A DNA stretch of 64,000 bases from Bacillota bacterium (GTDB lineage: Bacteria > Bacillota > Clostridia > Acetivibrionales > JAFADI01). A program made the position numbers and the translations under genes. The notes under the pieces were generated by a model that ran no database searches, had not been told where the DNA came from, and saw nothing but the letters and a program-made list of their open reading frames with translations. The stretch covers positions 62,001-126,000 of the forward strand of contig JAFADI010000012.1 of NCBI GenBank assembly GCA_023424965.1, in the 5' to 3' direction. Position 1 is the first letter of the stretch, and each line of letters starts with the position of its first letter. This document shows, one piece after another, positions 9,164 to 17,586 of this stretch.

Positions 9164-10739
9164 AATCCTCGTAGCAGACGACGAAGACGTGATACGCAAA
9201 GGCATCATCGCAATACTCAGGCGCGCCCTGGGCCCGGAAATTTGTTATCTGGAGGCGGAAAACGGGATTGAAGCCTTCAAGCTCTGTAAGGAGCACTCCC
9301 CTCAGCTGGTCATTACCGATATACGGATGCCCTTTTGCGACGGCCTGAACTTTATTAAAAACGTTACGGAAAACGGCCATGCTCCCGCTTTTATCATTCT
9401 TTCCGGCCATGCGGACTTTGAGTATGCCAAATCCGCCATCAAACTGGGAGTAAAAGAGTATATCCTCAAGCCCATCAAAAAGCAGGAGCTCATTGCGCTG
9501 GTGGAAGGCTATGTGAAGCAGCTGACCATTGAAAAGCAGCGGATAACGGAGAAATTCGCCAGGGACAACGAAACCAGGAAAGCGGCAGAGAAGCTGAAGC
9601 AGAAACTGCTCAAAGCCCTGCTGGACTGCACCCGTGAGGAAGAGGCGGAAAAAAACCTGGGAGAGCTGTCGGACCTGGGTGTGGGCTTCAATAACAGGCT
9701 CATGCTGTGTGCGGTGCTCCAATACGGGATCAATGAAGGAAACCGGGAGTATATGGATTTTGCCGTGGAAAATATCGCCGATGAGGTGCTCCTCCAGGAG
9801 AAGCGTCTGAACTACCGGATAACGGTTCAATATGACTCCGGCAGGCTGGTTGCCTTGTTTGAGGGACTGGAGCGGGAAGCCATGCTGCTCGCAGCCGGGC
9901 AGGCGCTGACCAGGGTATGCGGCCTGGTGCGCAAATACCTGGGGGTTGAGGTGTTTGCAGGCATCGGTGAGGTGGTCTACGGTTCCGTGCTTTTGCACAA
10001 AGCTTTTGAAAGCGCCGGTGAAGCTTTGAAGTTCAAGCTTTACGGGACGGGCGCAGTTGTACAGGTATTTTCCCAGATTCCTGCGGGTGGGAAGGGGGAG
10101 CCGCTGGACTTCGACGGTTTAATCAAGACGCTGGAGGAGATGAATATTGCTGAAATCCTTAACCATTTTACCGGCCTGATGAATCTCAGCCCTTCCTTAC
10201 AGGCCCTTTCAGCCATTGAAAAGAGTTATTCCCAGCTGGTGGAGACGGTGGAGGGACAACTGGCCGGATACAATTCCGACAAGATGGAAAGCATCATCAA
10301 GCCCCCTGAATTTTTCAACCTGTGGAGTTTTTCGCAGCTGAAGCAGGAGGTCATAAAATATTTGCGGCAGGTGCAGGAGCGCGCTTGTGCGGCAAGCATC
10401 GGCGTGCCCAACAAAAAACTTGTGGTTGAGGTGCTGCGGTATGTGAAAAACAATGCTTCGAAGGATATCAACCTGAATACCGTGGCGGAGCATTTTGACC
10501 GTACGGCCGCTTATATGAGCGCCCTGTTCAAAAAGGGCACGGGACAGGGCTTTAATGAATACCTCACCGGCATACGCATGGAAATGGCAAAGGAAATGCT
10601 TGCAAATACGGGAATTCCCATCGGTGAAGTGAGCAGCCTCTGCGGGTATTTGAATCCGAAATATTTTTCCGTCCTCTTCAAGAAAATTGTGGGGGAAAGT
10701 CCTGCCGCTTACAGGCAAAAATCCCTGGGGCGGACATAA
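9156..10739 (+). CDS. YesN-type response regulator, receiver plus AraC DNA-binding domain
   Basis: 527 residues from ATG 9156, which has GGAGGAGGGGAAGG just before it and overlaps the kinase stop; the longer reading from 9024 is a run-through of the kinase gene. Receiver domain at residues 1-120: acidic pocket DDED, phospho-acceptor Asp in VITDIRMP, Lys in YILKPIKK. The middle (about 130-420) is a poorly conserved linker typical of YesN proteins. The C-terminal AraC domain has two helix-turn-helix units (NLNTVAEHFDRTAAYMSALF and IGEVSSLCGYLNPKYFSVLF). It probably activates the ABC operon starting at 10909, in front of which a direct repeat is found. Confidence 0.93.
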   Translation: MFKILVADDEDVIRKGIIAILRRALGPEICYLEAENGIEAFKLCKEHSPQLVITDIRMPFCDGLNFIKNVTENGHAPAFIILSGHADFEYAKSAIKLGVKEYILKPIKKQELIALVEGYVKQLTIEKQRITEKFARDNETRKAAEKLKQKLLKALLDCTREEEAEKNLGELSDLGVGFNNRLMLCAVLQYGINEGNREYMDFAVENIADEVLLQEKRLNYRITVQYDSGRLVALFEGLEREAMLLAAGQALTRVCGLVRKYLGVEVFAGIGEVVYGSVLLHKAFESAGEALKFKLYGTGAVVQVFSQIPAGGKGEPLDFDGLIKTLEEMNIAEILNHFTGLMNLSPSLQALSAIEKSYSQLVETVEGQLAGYNSDKMESIIKPPEFFNLWSFSQLKQEVIKYLRQVQERACAASIGVPNKKLVVEVLRYVKNNASKDINLNTVAEHFDRTAAYMSALFKKGTGQGFNEYLTGIRMEMAKEMLANTGIPIGEVSSLCGYLNPKYFSVLFKKIVGESPAAYRQKSLGRT

Positions 10740-10754
10740 AGGGGAAAAACAGGA

Positions 10755-10790
10755 AAATGCGTGGACGAAAAGGTTTGCGCATTTTTTGTT
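10755..10790 (+). terminator. Intrinsic terminator after the response regulator
   Basis: AAATGCG (10755-10761) pairs with CGCATTT (10778-10784), which runs into T residues. It separates the two-component pair from the transporter genes. Confidence 0.75.
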
Positions 10791-10822
10791 TTTGGGGGAA
10801 TTTTACGGGACATCACAAAAAA

Positions 10823-10877
10823 GTGAACCTAATATTAAAATAACGAACCTATAAAAGGGTGGCCCCCCCTGTATAAT
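10823..10877 (+). promoter_or_regulatory. Sugar ABC operon promoter with tandem activator half-sites
   Basis: GAACCTA occurs at 10825-10831 and again at 10845-10851, 20 bases apart and each followed by an A/T-rich stretch. This is the tandem, two-turn arrangement usual for AraC-family activators. TATAAT (10872-10877) lies downstream with no good -35 sequence, as expected for an activator-dependent promoter. Confidence 0.5.
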
Positions 10878-10908
10878 GAGGATGGAACAAGCGAGAGGGG
10901 TGGAAGGT

Positions 10909-12390
10909 TTGAAGCTGCTGGAAATGAAGGATATTGTCAAGAGCTTTAACGGTGTAGAAGTGCTTCACGGCGTTCACTTTTGCCTGCGGAAGGGTTCCGT
11001 CCATGCGCTGATGGGAGAAAACGGAGCGGGTAAATCCACACTGATGAAAATACTGGCAGGCGTGGTGAGAAGCGACGGAGGAAGTATAAATATTCACGGT
11101 AAGGCCGTAGAAATCAATTCACCGCTGGACGCCCAAAATCTGGGGATCGCCATGATCCACCAGGAGCTGTCTCCCATTCCCGGGATGACGGTGGCGGAAA
11201 ACATTTATTTCGGACGTGAGCCCGGCAAAGGCTGGTTTGTCGACTACCGGCAGTTGTACAGGCAGACGGAGGAACTGCTGGAAGGCCTCCACATTCATAT
11301 AAACCCGAAAGAAAAGCTTGAAAATCTGAAGGTGGCGGACCAGCAGCTGGTGGAAATAGCAAAAGCCATTTCCCATAATGCCGAAATCATCATCATGGAC
11401 GAACCTACCTCGGCAATCACCGACAAAGAAGTAAACAACCTGTTCTCAATCATCGACAAGCTCAAAAAAAACAACAAGGGGATCATCTATATATCCCATA
11501 AAATGGATGAGGTGTTCCGTATTTCCGACGACATCACCGTACTGAGAGACGGATCCTATGTAAATTCCTGGTCCGCCGGAGAAATTAACGGGGAGACGCT
11601 GATTAAAAACATGGTGGGACGGGAGCTGAACGAAATATTTCCCAAAGTCCATGTGCCCCTGGGCGAAAAAATATTGGAAATCCGCAATCTGTCCCTCAGG
11701 GATAAATTCTACAACATAAGCCTGGATGTGCGAAGGGGAGAAATCCTTGGAATCTCAGGCCTGGTGGGAGCCGGACGTACGGAAGTCATGCAGGCGCTCT
11801 TCGGACTTACGCCGGTGGACGAGGGAGAGATTTTGTTTGAAGGAAAGGCCCTCCATTGCAAAAATCCCAAGGATGCCATTGCCCACGGGATTGCTTATGT
11901 CACGGAGGATAGGAAGGGTGAAGGCCTCGTACCCTATATGAGCGTAGCGCACAACATTACCTTTGCCTCCATGGAGTATTTTGACAGGAAAGTACTGATC
12001 GACCGCAAAGCGGAGGACCAGGCGATACAGAAGCAGATCACTTCACTGCGCATCAAGACGCAAAGCAAAAAGCAACTGGTGTCCTCCCTGTCCGGAGGAA
12101 ATCAGCAAAAGGTCGTACTGGCAAAGTGGTTGTTGAAGGAGCCGAAGCTGCTGATTCTTGACGAGCCTACCCGCGGCATCGACGTGGGTGCCAAGGCGGA
12201 AATATACAAGCTGATGTGCGAATACGTGGCCAAGGGGAATTCCATCATCATGGTTTCCTCGGAAATGCCGGAGGTCATGGGCATGGCCGACAGGATCTTT
12301 GTGTTCAGCAACCGGAGGGTCGGCGGAGAACTGCAGAAAGAGGAATTTGTTCAGGAAAACATCATGAGGTTCGCGGTATCAAAAATGTGA
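10909..12390 (+). CDS. Sugar ABC transporter ATPase (RbsA/MglA type, duplicated)
   Basis: 493 residues with two ABC domains in tandem, as in the ribose/galactose class (CUT2). First domain: Walker A GENGAGKST, signature region LKVADQQLVEIAKA, Walker B IIIMDEPTSAI. Second domain: degenerate P-loop SGLVGAGRTEV, signature LSGGNQQKVVLAKW, Walker B LLILDEPTRGID. The start is taken as TTG 10909 because GGTGGAAGG precedes it and KLLEMKDIVKSF is the normal N-terminus; the upstream in-frame ATG at 10876 lies inside the TATAAT box and is not used. It powers the permease and binding protein encoded next. Confidence 0.92.
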   Translation: MKLLEMKDIVKSFNGVEVLHGVHFCLRKGSVHALMGENGAGKSTLMKILAGVVRSDGGSINIHGKAVEINSPLDAQNLGIAMIHQELSPIPGMTVAENIYFGREPGKGWFVDYRQLYRQTEELLEGLHIHINPKEKLENLKVADQQLVEIAKAISHNAEIIIMDEPTSAITDKEVNNLFSIIDKLKKNNKGIIYISHKMDEVFRISDDITVLRDGSYVNSWSAGEINGETLIKNMVGRELNEIFPKVHVPLGEKILEIRNLSLRDKFYNISLDVRRGEILGISGLVGAGRTEVMQALFGLTPVDEGEILFEGKALHCKNPKDAIAHGIAYVTEDRKGEGLVPYMSVAHNITFASMEYFDRKVLIDRKAEDQAIQKQITSLRIKTQSKKQLVSSLSGGNQQKVVLAKWLLKEPKLLILDEPTRGIDVGAKAEIYKLMCEYVAKGNSIIMVSSEMPEVMGMADRIFVFSNRRVGGELQKEEFVQENIMRFAVSKM

Positions 12391-12405
12391 TGGTGAGGTA
12401 TATAC

Positions 12406-13371
12406 ATGGAAACATTGCTTAACAGTCATAAAAGAATTACAGTGGGACAGTTTTTTGAGAAGTTTGCAACCCTTCTGGGGCTGCTGGTGGTGGTGATCAT
12501 TTTTTCCATCCTGAAGCCCAAGTTCCTGGATGTGAACAATATGTTCAATTTGCTGCGCCAGGCTTCAATCAACGGTTTGCTGGCCCTTGGGATGACCTTC
12601 GTCGTCCTGACGGGAGGAATTGACCTTTCGGTGGGCTCCATTCTGGGTGCGGCCGGTATCTTTACGGCCCTTGTGGCGCAGCATCATGAAATCCCGTGGA
12701 TTGTAGCCGTTCTTACGGGCCTGGGGGTGGGTTTCATCCTCGGCAGTATAAACGGCATCGTGGTCTCCTGGATGAGGGTGCCGGCCTTTGTGGCCACTCT
12801 TGGCATGCTGAGCGTGGCAAGAGGCGTCACCTATCTGGCAAGCAATGCCCAGCCTGTGCCGGGGCTGAGCCGGGACTTTCTTAAAATCGGCGGCGGAAGT
12901 GTCGGGATCATACCTATTCCGGTTATTCTGCTGGCCTTTGTCTTTATCTTATGCAGTATCCTTTTATACCGGTGCAAATACGGCAGGTATATCTTCGGCG
13001 TAGGAGGAAATGCCAGGGCGGCCCGCGTATCCGGTATCAATGTCAAGGCCGTAAAATGGTCGGCGTATATGCTGGCGGGGGTTTTATCAGGTCTGGCGGG
13101 AGTGGTTCTCACTTCTCGCGTATCTTCCGGGCTTGCAATGGCAGGACAAAACTATGAAACGGATGCCATTGCCGCGGTGGTCATGGGGGGCACAAGCCTG
13201 GCCGGCGGCAAGGGAAGACTGTGGGGGACGGTAGTAGGCGTCCTGATTATTGCGGTCTTAAACAACGGGCTGGATATGATGGCGGTTTCATCCTACTGGC
13301 AGTTGATTATCAAAGGCAGCATCATCGTGGCGGCCGTCATGATGGACAGTCTGCATGGTTCTGAGGACTAA
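12406..13371 (+). CDS. Sugar ABC transporter permease (RbsC type)
   Basis: 321 residues, strongly hydrophobic with about 8-10 membrane helices, matching the BPD_transp_2 family. Typical stretches are LRQASINGLLALGMTFVVLTGGIDLSVGS near residues 45-75 and GRYIFGVGGNARAARVSGI near 190-210, the cytosolic loop that meets the ATPase. It forms the membrane channel for the sugar or polyol. The start ATG has GGTGAGGT seven bases upstream and follows the ATPase stop by 15 bases. The only permease gene here, it presumably acts as a homodimer. Confidence 0.93.
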   Translation: METLLNSHKRITVGQFFEKFATLLGLLVVVIIFSILKPKFLDVNNMFNLLRQASINGLLALGMTFVVLTGGIDLSVGSILGAAGIFTALVAQHHEIPWIVAVLTGLGVGFILGSINGIVVSWMRVPAFVATLGMLSVARGVTYLASNAQPVPGLSRDFLKIGGGSVGIIPIPVILLAFVFILCSILLYRCKYGRYIFGVGGNARAARVSGINVKAVKWSAYMLAGVLSGLAGVVLTSRVSSGLAMAGQNYETDAIAAVVMGGTSLAGGKGRLWGTVVGVLIIAVLNNGLDMMAVSSYWQLIIKGSIIVAAVMMDSLHGSED

Positions 13372-13420
13372 AAGCCGCTCCAGAGCGGTTGATAGTAATA
13401 AAAAACAAGGGGGAATAATT

Positions 13421-14440
13421 TTGAAAAAGTTAATCAAAGTGGCGGTAGTAGCATTGGTGGCGGTCATGCTGGTTTCCATGGCGGCATGCTCCTCGGGAAC
13501 AACCTCTCCGGAGACAAAGACCCCGGCTGAAAACCCAGGTACGGCCCCGAAAGAAAATGGAAGCAACGGGGAAGCTTCCAAGCCGGCGGATAAAAAAATC
13601 GTCGTAGGCATGACCCTTTACAGCCTTAAAAACGAGTTCACCGTCCGGCTTTCAAATGCCGCCAAGAAGAAAGCGGAAGAGCTGGGCGTGGAATTGAAGA
13701 TCTACGATGGCAACTATGACCCCAACACCCAGATCAACCAGGTGGAAACCATGATCTCCGACGGGGTGAACGCCATTATTCTCAACCCCCAGGACGCAAA
13801 GGCCTGCGCAGTGGCGGTTGACAAGGCCGCAGCGGCCAATATCCCGGTCATTGGCGTAAACACCCGCGTGGACAGCGACAAGCTCACCAGCTATATCGGC
13901 TCCAAGGATGTGTATGCCGGTGAACTGGAAATGCAGGCAATTGCGGATAAAATCGGAGGCAAAGGCAACATCGTCATCCTCGAAGGCCCTCTGGGACAGT
14001 CGGCGCAGCTCGAACGCAGCCAGGGCATCAAAAATATCCTTCAAAAATATCCCGACATTAAGGTTTTAGCGGAAAAGACAGCCAACTGGTCGCGCTCCGA
14101 GGCCATGACGGTGATGGAAAACTGGCTCCAGGCCTTCGACAAGATTGACGCGGTCGTCGGTGAGAATGATGAGATGGCCCTTGGCGCAAGGCAGGCCATG
14201 GAAGCCAAAAACCTCGACATCCCCACCATCGGTGTGGACGGAATTACCGATGCGCTGAACGCTGTGGAAAATGGAAAACTGATCGCATCCATCTTCCAGG
14301 ATGGCGCGGGACAGGGCAGCAAGGCGCTGGAGATCGCAGTTAAAAAGGCCAAGGGTGAAAATGTGGAAAAAGAATACTGGATCGACTTTGAACCGGTCAC
14401 AAAGGAAAACGTGGCGGAATTCAAAAAGAGAGCACAATAG
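13421..14440 (+). CDS. Sugar-binding lipoprotein (RbsB type)
   Basis: 339 residues from TTG 13421, preceded by AAGGGGGA; upstream in-frame codons belong to the permease end. Lipoprotein signal KKLIKVAVVALVAVMLVSMAAC with the lipid-carrying Cys, then a Ser/Thr/Pro/Glu linker, then a Peripla_BP_4 sugar-binding fold (KIVVGMTLYSLKNEFTVRL, INQVETMISDGVNAIILNPQD, VVGENDEMALGARQAME, GVDGITDALNAVENGKL). It captures the substrate outside the membrane and delivers it to the RbsC/RbsA-type pair upstream. A stem-loop follows (14460-14482) before the catabolic genes, which probably lets this gene be made in excess of them. Confidence 0.93.
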   Translation: MKKLIKVAVVALVAVMLVSMAACSSGTTSPETKTPAENPGTAPKENGSNGEASKPADKKIVVGMTLYSLKNEFTVRLSNAAKKKAEELGVELKIYDGNYDPNTQINQVETMISDGVNAIILNPQDAKACAVAVDKAAAANIPVIGVNTRVDSDKLTSYIGSKDVYAGELEMQAIADKIGGKGNIVILEGPLGQSAQLERSQGIKNILQKYPDIKVLAEKTANWSRSEAMTVMENWLQAFDKIDAVVGENDEMALGARQAMEAKNLDIPTIGVDGITDALNAVENGKLIASIFQDGAGQGSKALEIAVKKAKGENVEKEYWIDFEPVTKENVAEFKKRAQ

Positions 14441-14459
14441 TTGTTGTCAAAAAAACGGG

Positions 14460-14482
14460 AAAGGGAAGAAAAACTTCCCTTT
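14460..14482 (+). terminator. Stem-loop between binding protein and catabolic genes
   Basis: AAAGGGAAG (14460-14468) pairs with CTTCCCTTT (14474-14482) around a 5-base A-rich loop and is followed by a T/C-rich stretch. It could be a partial terminator or an mRNA-stabilising 3' end for the binding-protein message. Confidence 0.6.
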
Positions 14483-14538
14483 CTTTCTTAAAAAATAGAC
14501 AGCCTCAAAAAAGGCTGGAAATGGTGGAGGGTGGTACA

Positions 14539-15306
14539 ATGCTAAAATATTACGGAGCGGATTTGGACTTTTCCCTGCAGGGAAAGACTGCTGTGATAAC
14601 AGGGGGAGCGGCGGGAATAGGACTGTCGACGGCAGGCTTTTTTTCGGCCAAGGGCGTCAATTGTGTTTTGGCGGACCTGAATCCCGAAGTGAATAAGATC
14701 GCAGGGGAACTGGGCGAAAATTGCATCGGTGTGGCAGGGAACATCATGGACGCGGACTACAGGAAATCCGTAATCAATGCGGCGGTGGAGAAATTCGGCC
14801 GGATCGATATTCTGATAAATTGTGCGGGAATCGTTGCGCTCGACAGTGCCGAAGTACTGAGCGACGATATGTGGGACAAAACCATCGGCATCAACCTGAC
14901 CGCCTCATTTAAAATGGCCCGGGCGGTCGGGAAATACATGATCGACGCCGGAATCGGCGGAGTCATCGTGAATATGGCATCACAGGCCGGGGTCATCGCC
15001 CTGGACAAACACGTTGCCTATTGTGCCAGCAAAGGCGGAATCATCGCTATGACAAAGGTGATGGCCTATGAGTGGGGCAAATACGGCATCCGGGTAAACG
15101 CTGTTTCTCCTACGGTGGTATTGACGGATTTGGGGAAAAAGGCATGGGCAGGACCGGTGGGGGATGCCTTTAAGAAGGAAATGCCTTCGGAACGCTTTGC
15201 GGAGCCGGACGAAATTGCCGGGACCATCGCTTTTCTGTGCAGCGGCGCAGCCGGTATGATCACAGGGCACAACCTGCTGGTTGACGGAGGCTACACGATT
15301 AAATAA
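14539..15306 (+). CDS. SDR-family polyol dehydrogenase (threitol/arabitol type)
   Basis: 255 residues from ATG 14539 (GGAGGGTGG upstream), rather than the earlier ATG at 14521. Classical short-chain dehydrogenase: coenzyme motif TGGAAGIG (about residues 23-30), NCAGI, catalytic Ser in NMASQAG and YCASK with Tyr and Lys, and the C-terminal LLVDGGYTI. An acidic residue after beta-2 (VLADLN) favours NAD. The sequence resembles D-threitol/polyol dehydrogenases found next to RpiB-like and DhaK-like genes. With those three genes directly downstream, oxidation of a tetritol or related polyol to a ketose such as erythrulose is the best guess; sorbitol or arabitol remain possible. Confidence 0.85.
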   Translation: MLKYYGADLDFSLQGKTAVITGGAAGIGLSTAGFFSAKGVNCVLADLNPEVNKIAGELGENCIGVAGNIMDADYRKSVINAAVEKFGRIDILINCAGIVALDSAEVLSDDMWDKTIGINLTASFKMARAVGKYMIDAGIGGVIVNMASQAGVIALDKHVAYCASKGGIIAMTKVMAYEWGKYGIRVNAVSPTVVLTDLGKKAWAGPVGDAFKKEMPSERFAEPDEIAGTIAFLCSGAAGMITGHNLLVDGGYTIK

Positions 15307-15318
15307 GGGGTGAGTGGG

Positions 15319-15774
15319 ATGTCGATTGCGATAGGCTGTGATGAAGCAGGCTTTCAATTTAAAGAAGCAATAAAAATTTTTTTGACAGGCAGGGGCATTG
15401 AGGTCGAAGATTTCGGAGTATACAATACCGACCCGGTTTTGTATCCCGATATTGCCGTTGCGGTTGCCAGGTCAATCGTCGAAGAAAAACATGAGCGGGG
15501 CATATTGATTTGCGGCACCGGGATCGGAATGGCGGTTGCCGCCAACAAGGTTCCCGGGATCAGGGCCGCTGTCTGCCACGACCCTTTCTCAACGGAGCGT
15601 TCAAGAAAGAGCAACAATGCACAGATTATGACCATGGGGGCCCGTGTCATTGGAATAGAGCTGGGGAAGTTTCTGGTTAACCTGTGGCTGGCTTGTGAGT
15701 TTGAAGGCGGGGGCTCGGCGGCAAAGGTGGACAAAATTTCCGAGTATGAAAATGAATTTAAGGGCTGTAAATAA
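15319..15774 (+). CDS. RpiB/LacAB-family sugar-phosphate isomerase
   Basis: 151 residues; ATG 15319 is preceded by GGGGTGA, and the GTG at 15310 is less likely. The RpiB fold is clear: SIAIGCDEAGFQFKEAIK at the N-terminus, the active-site Cys in ERGILICGTGIGMAVAANK, and the phosphate-loop region of the family. RpiB enzymes interconvert aldose and ketose phosphates; close relatives in tetritol clusters act on erythrulose 4-phosphate to give erythrose 4-phosphate. Location between the SDR dehydrogenase (12 bases) and DhaK (30 bases) supports that role over a general ribose 5-phosphate isomerase. Confidence 0.88.
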   Translation: MSIAIGCDEAGFQFKEAIKIFLTGRGIEVEDFGVYNTDPVLYPDIAVAVARSIVEEKHERGILICGTGIGMAVAANKVPGIRAAVCHDPFSTERSRKSNNAQIMTMGARVIGIELGKFLVNLWLACEFEGGGSAAKVDKISEYENEFKGCK

Positions 15775-15804
15775 CCTTTTTACAAGAAATGAAAAGGAGG
15801 GCGA

Positions 15805-16809
15805 ATGATGCAGAGAATTATCAATGATCCATTCAATTGTGTGGAAGACATGCTGGAAGGGTTTCTTAAAGCCCACTCCGACATCGTCGTTAAAACGGAC
15901 AATCCAAGAACCATTAAATATAAAAACGCACCTGTTCCCGGGAAGGTCGGCATCGTCACCGGAGGGGGCTCCGGACACAAGCCGGCATTTATCGGCTACT
16001 GCGGGAAGAACATGGTGGATGCCGTGGCCGTGGGTGAAATATTTGCGTCGCCAACGGCAAAAGCCTTCCTCGATGCAATGCGGGAAGCCGATTCGGGAAA
16101 GGGCGTCGCATGCCTCTATGGAAACTATGCCGGAGACAACATGAATGTCAGGATGGCTACGGCTTTTGCCGAAGAAGAAGGAATCACCGTCAAAACCGTT
16201 GTGGCAAATGACGACGTGGCTTCTGCGCCAAAGGAAGAAAAGGAAAAAAGGCGTGGGGTTGCAGGCGAAATATTGATGTGGAAGGCGGGAGGAGCCAAAG
16301 CGGCAAGGGGCGGTACCCTCGATGAGGTTATCGCTGCGGCGCAGAAAGCCATCGACCATACAAGAAGCGTGGGCATTGGCCTTACTTCATGCACCATACC
16401 GGCGGTGGGACATTCAAACTTTAAAATCGAACCCGGCACGATGGAAGTGGGCATCGGACACCACGGTGAACCCGGAATAAAGGTGACGGAACTCAAATCG
16501 GCCGATGAAATGGCCCAGATGATGCTGGACGTCATCCTGCCGGATTACCCTTTTGTGGAAGGGGACGAAGTTGTAGTTCTCGTTTCAGGCCTTGGCGCTA
16601 CGCCGGTGATGGAACTCTACATTCTCTATAACAAAGTTGACGCGATTCTTGCGGAAAAAGGGATCAACGTGCATCGGGCTTATGTGGGCAACTACTTTAC
16701 TTCCCTCGAAATGATGGGGGCTACGGTGACCCTGATGAAGCTTGATGAGGAGCTGAAGGAGCTCATCGATGAAGAAGCGGATACGGTGGGAATGAAGCAG
16801 TTTAAATAA
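15805..16809 (+). CDS. dhaK: DhaK-type ketose kinase subunit
   Basis: 334 residues (333 if the adjacent ATG at 15808 is used, which has better spacing from AAAAGGAGG). The DhaK fold is shown by GKVGIVTGGGSGHKPAF, NYAGDNMNVRMA and the substrate-binding histidine in MEVGIGHHGEPG, where dihydroxyacetone binds covalently in known enzymes. The kinase acts with a DhaL subunit, encoded 69 bases downstream. No DhaM phosphotransferase gene is present, so the phosphate donor is probably ATP, as for the L-type ATP-dependent enzymes. In this cluster the likely substrate is a short ketose such as erythrulose or dihydroxyacetone. Confidence 0.92.
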   Translation: MMQRIINDPFNCVEDMLEGFLKAHSDIVVKTDNPRTIKYKNAPVPGKVGIVTGGGSGHKPAFIGYCGKNMVDAVAVGEIFASPTAKAFLDAMREADSGKGVACLYGNYAGDNMNVRMATAFAEEEGITVKTVVANDDVASAPKEEKEKRRGVAGEILMWKAGGAKAARGGTLDEVIAAAQKAIDHTRSVGIGLTSCTIPAVGHSNFKIEPGTMEVGIGHHGEPGIKVTELKSADEMAQMMLDVILPDYPFVEGDEVVVLVSGLGATPVMELYILYNKVDAILAEKGINVHRAYVGNYFTSLEMMGATVTLMKLDEELKELIDEEADTVGMKQFK

Positions 16810-16878
16810 AAACCGGAGTCTGTGAATGCTTTGCTGTGAACTTAAAAGGAATTTTGTGAATGTGAAAGGGGTTTGGCC

Positions 16879-17517
16879 ATGAGCAGCTTTAAAAATTCAG
16901 GCGCATCTTCCGTCGTATACAATGTCATCAATACAATCATCGATCATTGGGTCTATTTGAGCGAGGTTGACGGCCTGATCGGGGATGGGGACCACGGCGT
17001 CAACATGAACAAAGGCTTTACCATGACAAGGAATAAGATTGGGGGCAAGGAGGTCAGCCTGTCGGAAGGGTTCAATATCCTGGGTAAAACACTGATCCTT
17101 GAGATCGGCGGTTCCATGGGCCCTCTTTATGGAACCTTCTTCACGGAATTTGCCAAGGCCTGCAAAGAGGTGGAAGACATAGACAAGGAAGCCTTCGGAG
17201 CCACACTGCAGGGTGCTCTTAAAGGGATGCAGGCCTTCGACAAGGCCAAAGTAGGCGACAAGACCCTTATGGATACGCTGGTTCCGGCAATCGAAGCCTA
17301 CCAGGCAGCTCTGGCGGAAGGGAAGGATTTCAGGCAGGCGCTGCTGGACATGAAGGCTGCGGCGGAAAAGGGAAAAGAATCCACCAAAGACATGGTGGCA
17401 AAGATCGGAAGGGCCTCAAGGCTTGGCGAAAGGTCCAGGGGAGTCCTTGACGCGGGAGCCACTTCATGCAATCTCATTTTACAGGCCATGGCGGATGCCA
17501 TTATCGCATTGCTATAA
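16879..17517 (+). CDS. dhaL: DhaL-type nucleotide-binding kinase subunit
   Basis: 212 residues from ATG 16879 (AAAGGGG seven bases upstream). The DhaL hallmarks are present: the Mg-binding Asp cluster GDGDHGVNMNKGF near residues 38-50, GGSMGPLYGTFF, TLMDTLVPA, and GRASRLGERSRGVLDAGA near the C-terminus, which holds the nucleotide. All three Asp/His positions of the metal site are intact, so the kinase should be active with DhaK. It is the last gene of the polyol cluster; an inverted repeat follows 14 bases after the stop. Confidence 0.93.
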   Translation: MSSFKNSGASSVVYNVINTIIDHWVYLSEVDGLIGDGDHGVNMNKGFTMTRNKIGGKEVSLSEGFNILGKTLILEIGGSMGPLYGTFFTEFAKACKEVEDIDKEAFGATLQGALKGMQAFDKAKVGDKTLMDTLVPAIEAYQAALAEGKDFRQALLDMKAAAEKGKESTKDMVAKIGRASRLGERSRGVLDAGATSCNLILQAMADAIIALL

Positions 17518-17531
17518 TTGCTGCCTGCAAA

Positions 17532-17583
17532 GTAAAGGGGCCGGATACCTTTCCTATCAATTCCCATCAATCCGGCCCTTTAC
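17532..17583. terminator. Inverted repeat between convergent dhaL and sigma-factor genes
   Basis: GTAAAGGGGCCGGAT (17532-17546) is complementary, with one bulge, to ATCCGGCCCTTTAC (17570-17583). It lies between two converging genes and could end transcription from both sides, though T runs are weak. Confidence 0.55.
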
Positions 17584-17586
17584 CTG

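Noticed and set aside
10876..10908. ATG at 10876 as start of the sugar ABC ATPase
   Set aside because: It overlaps the TATAAT promoter element and lacks a ribosome site; TTG 10909 has GGTGGAAGG and yields the usual N-terminus.
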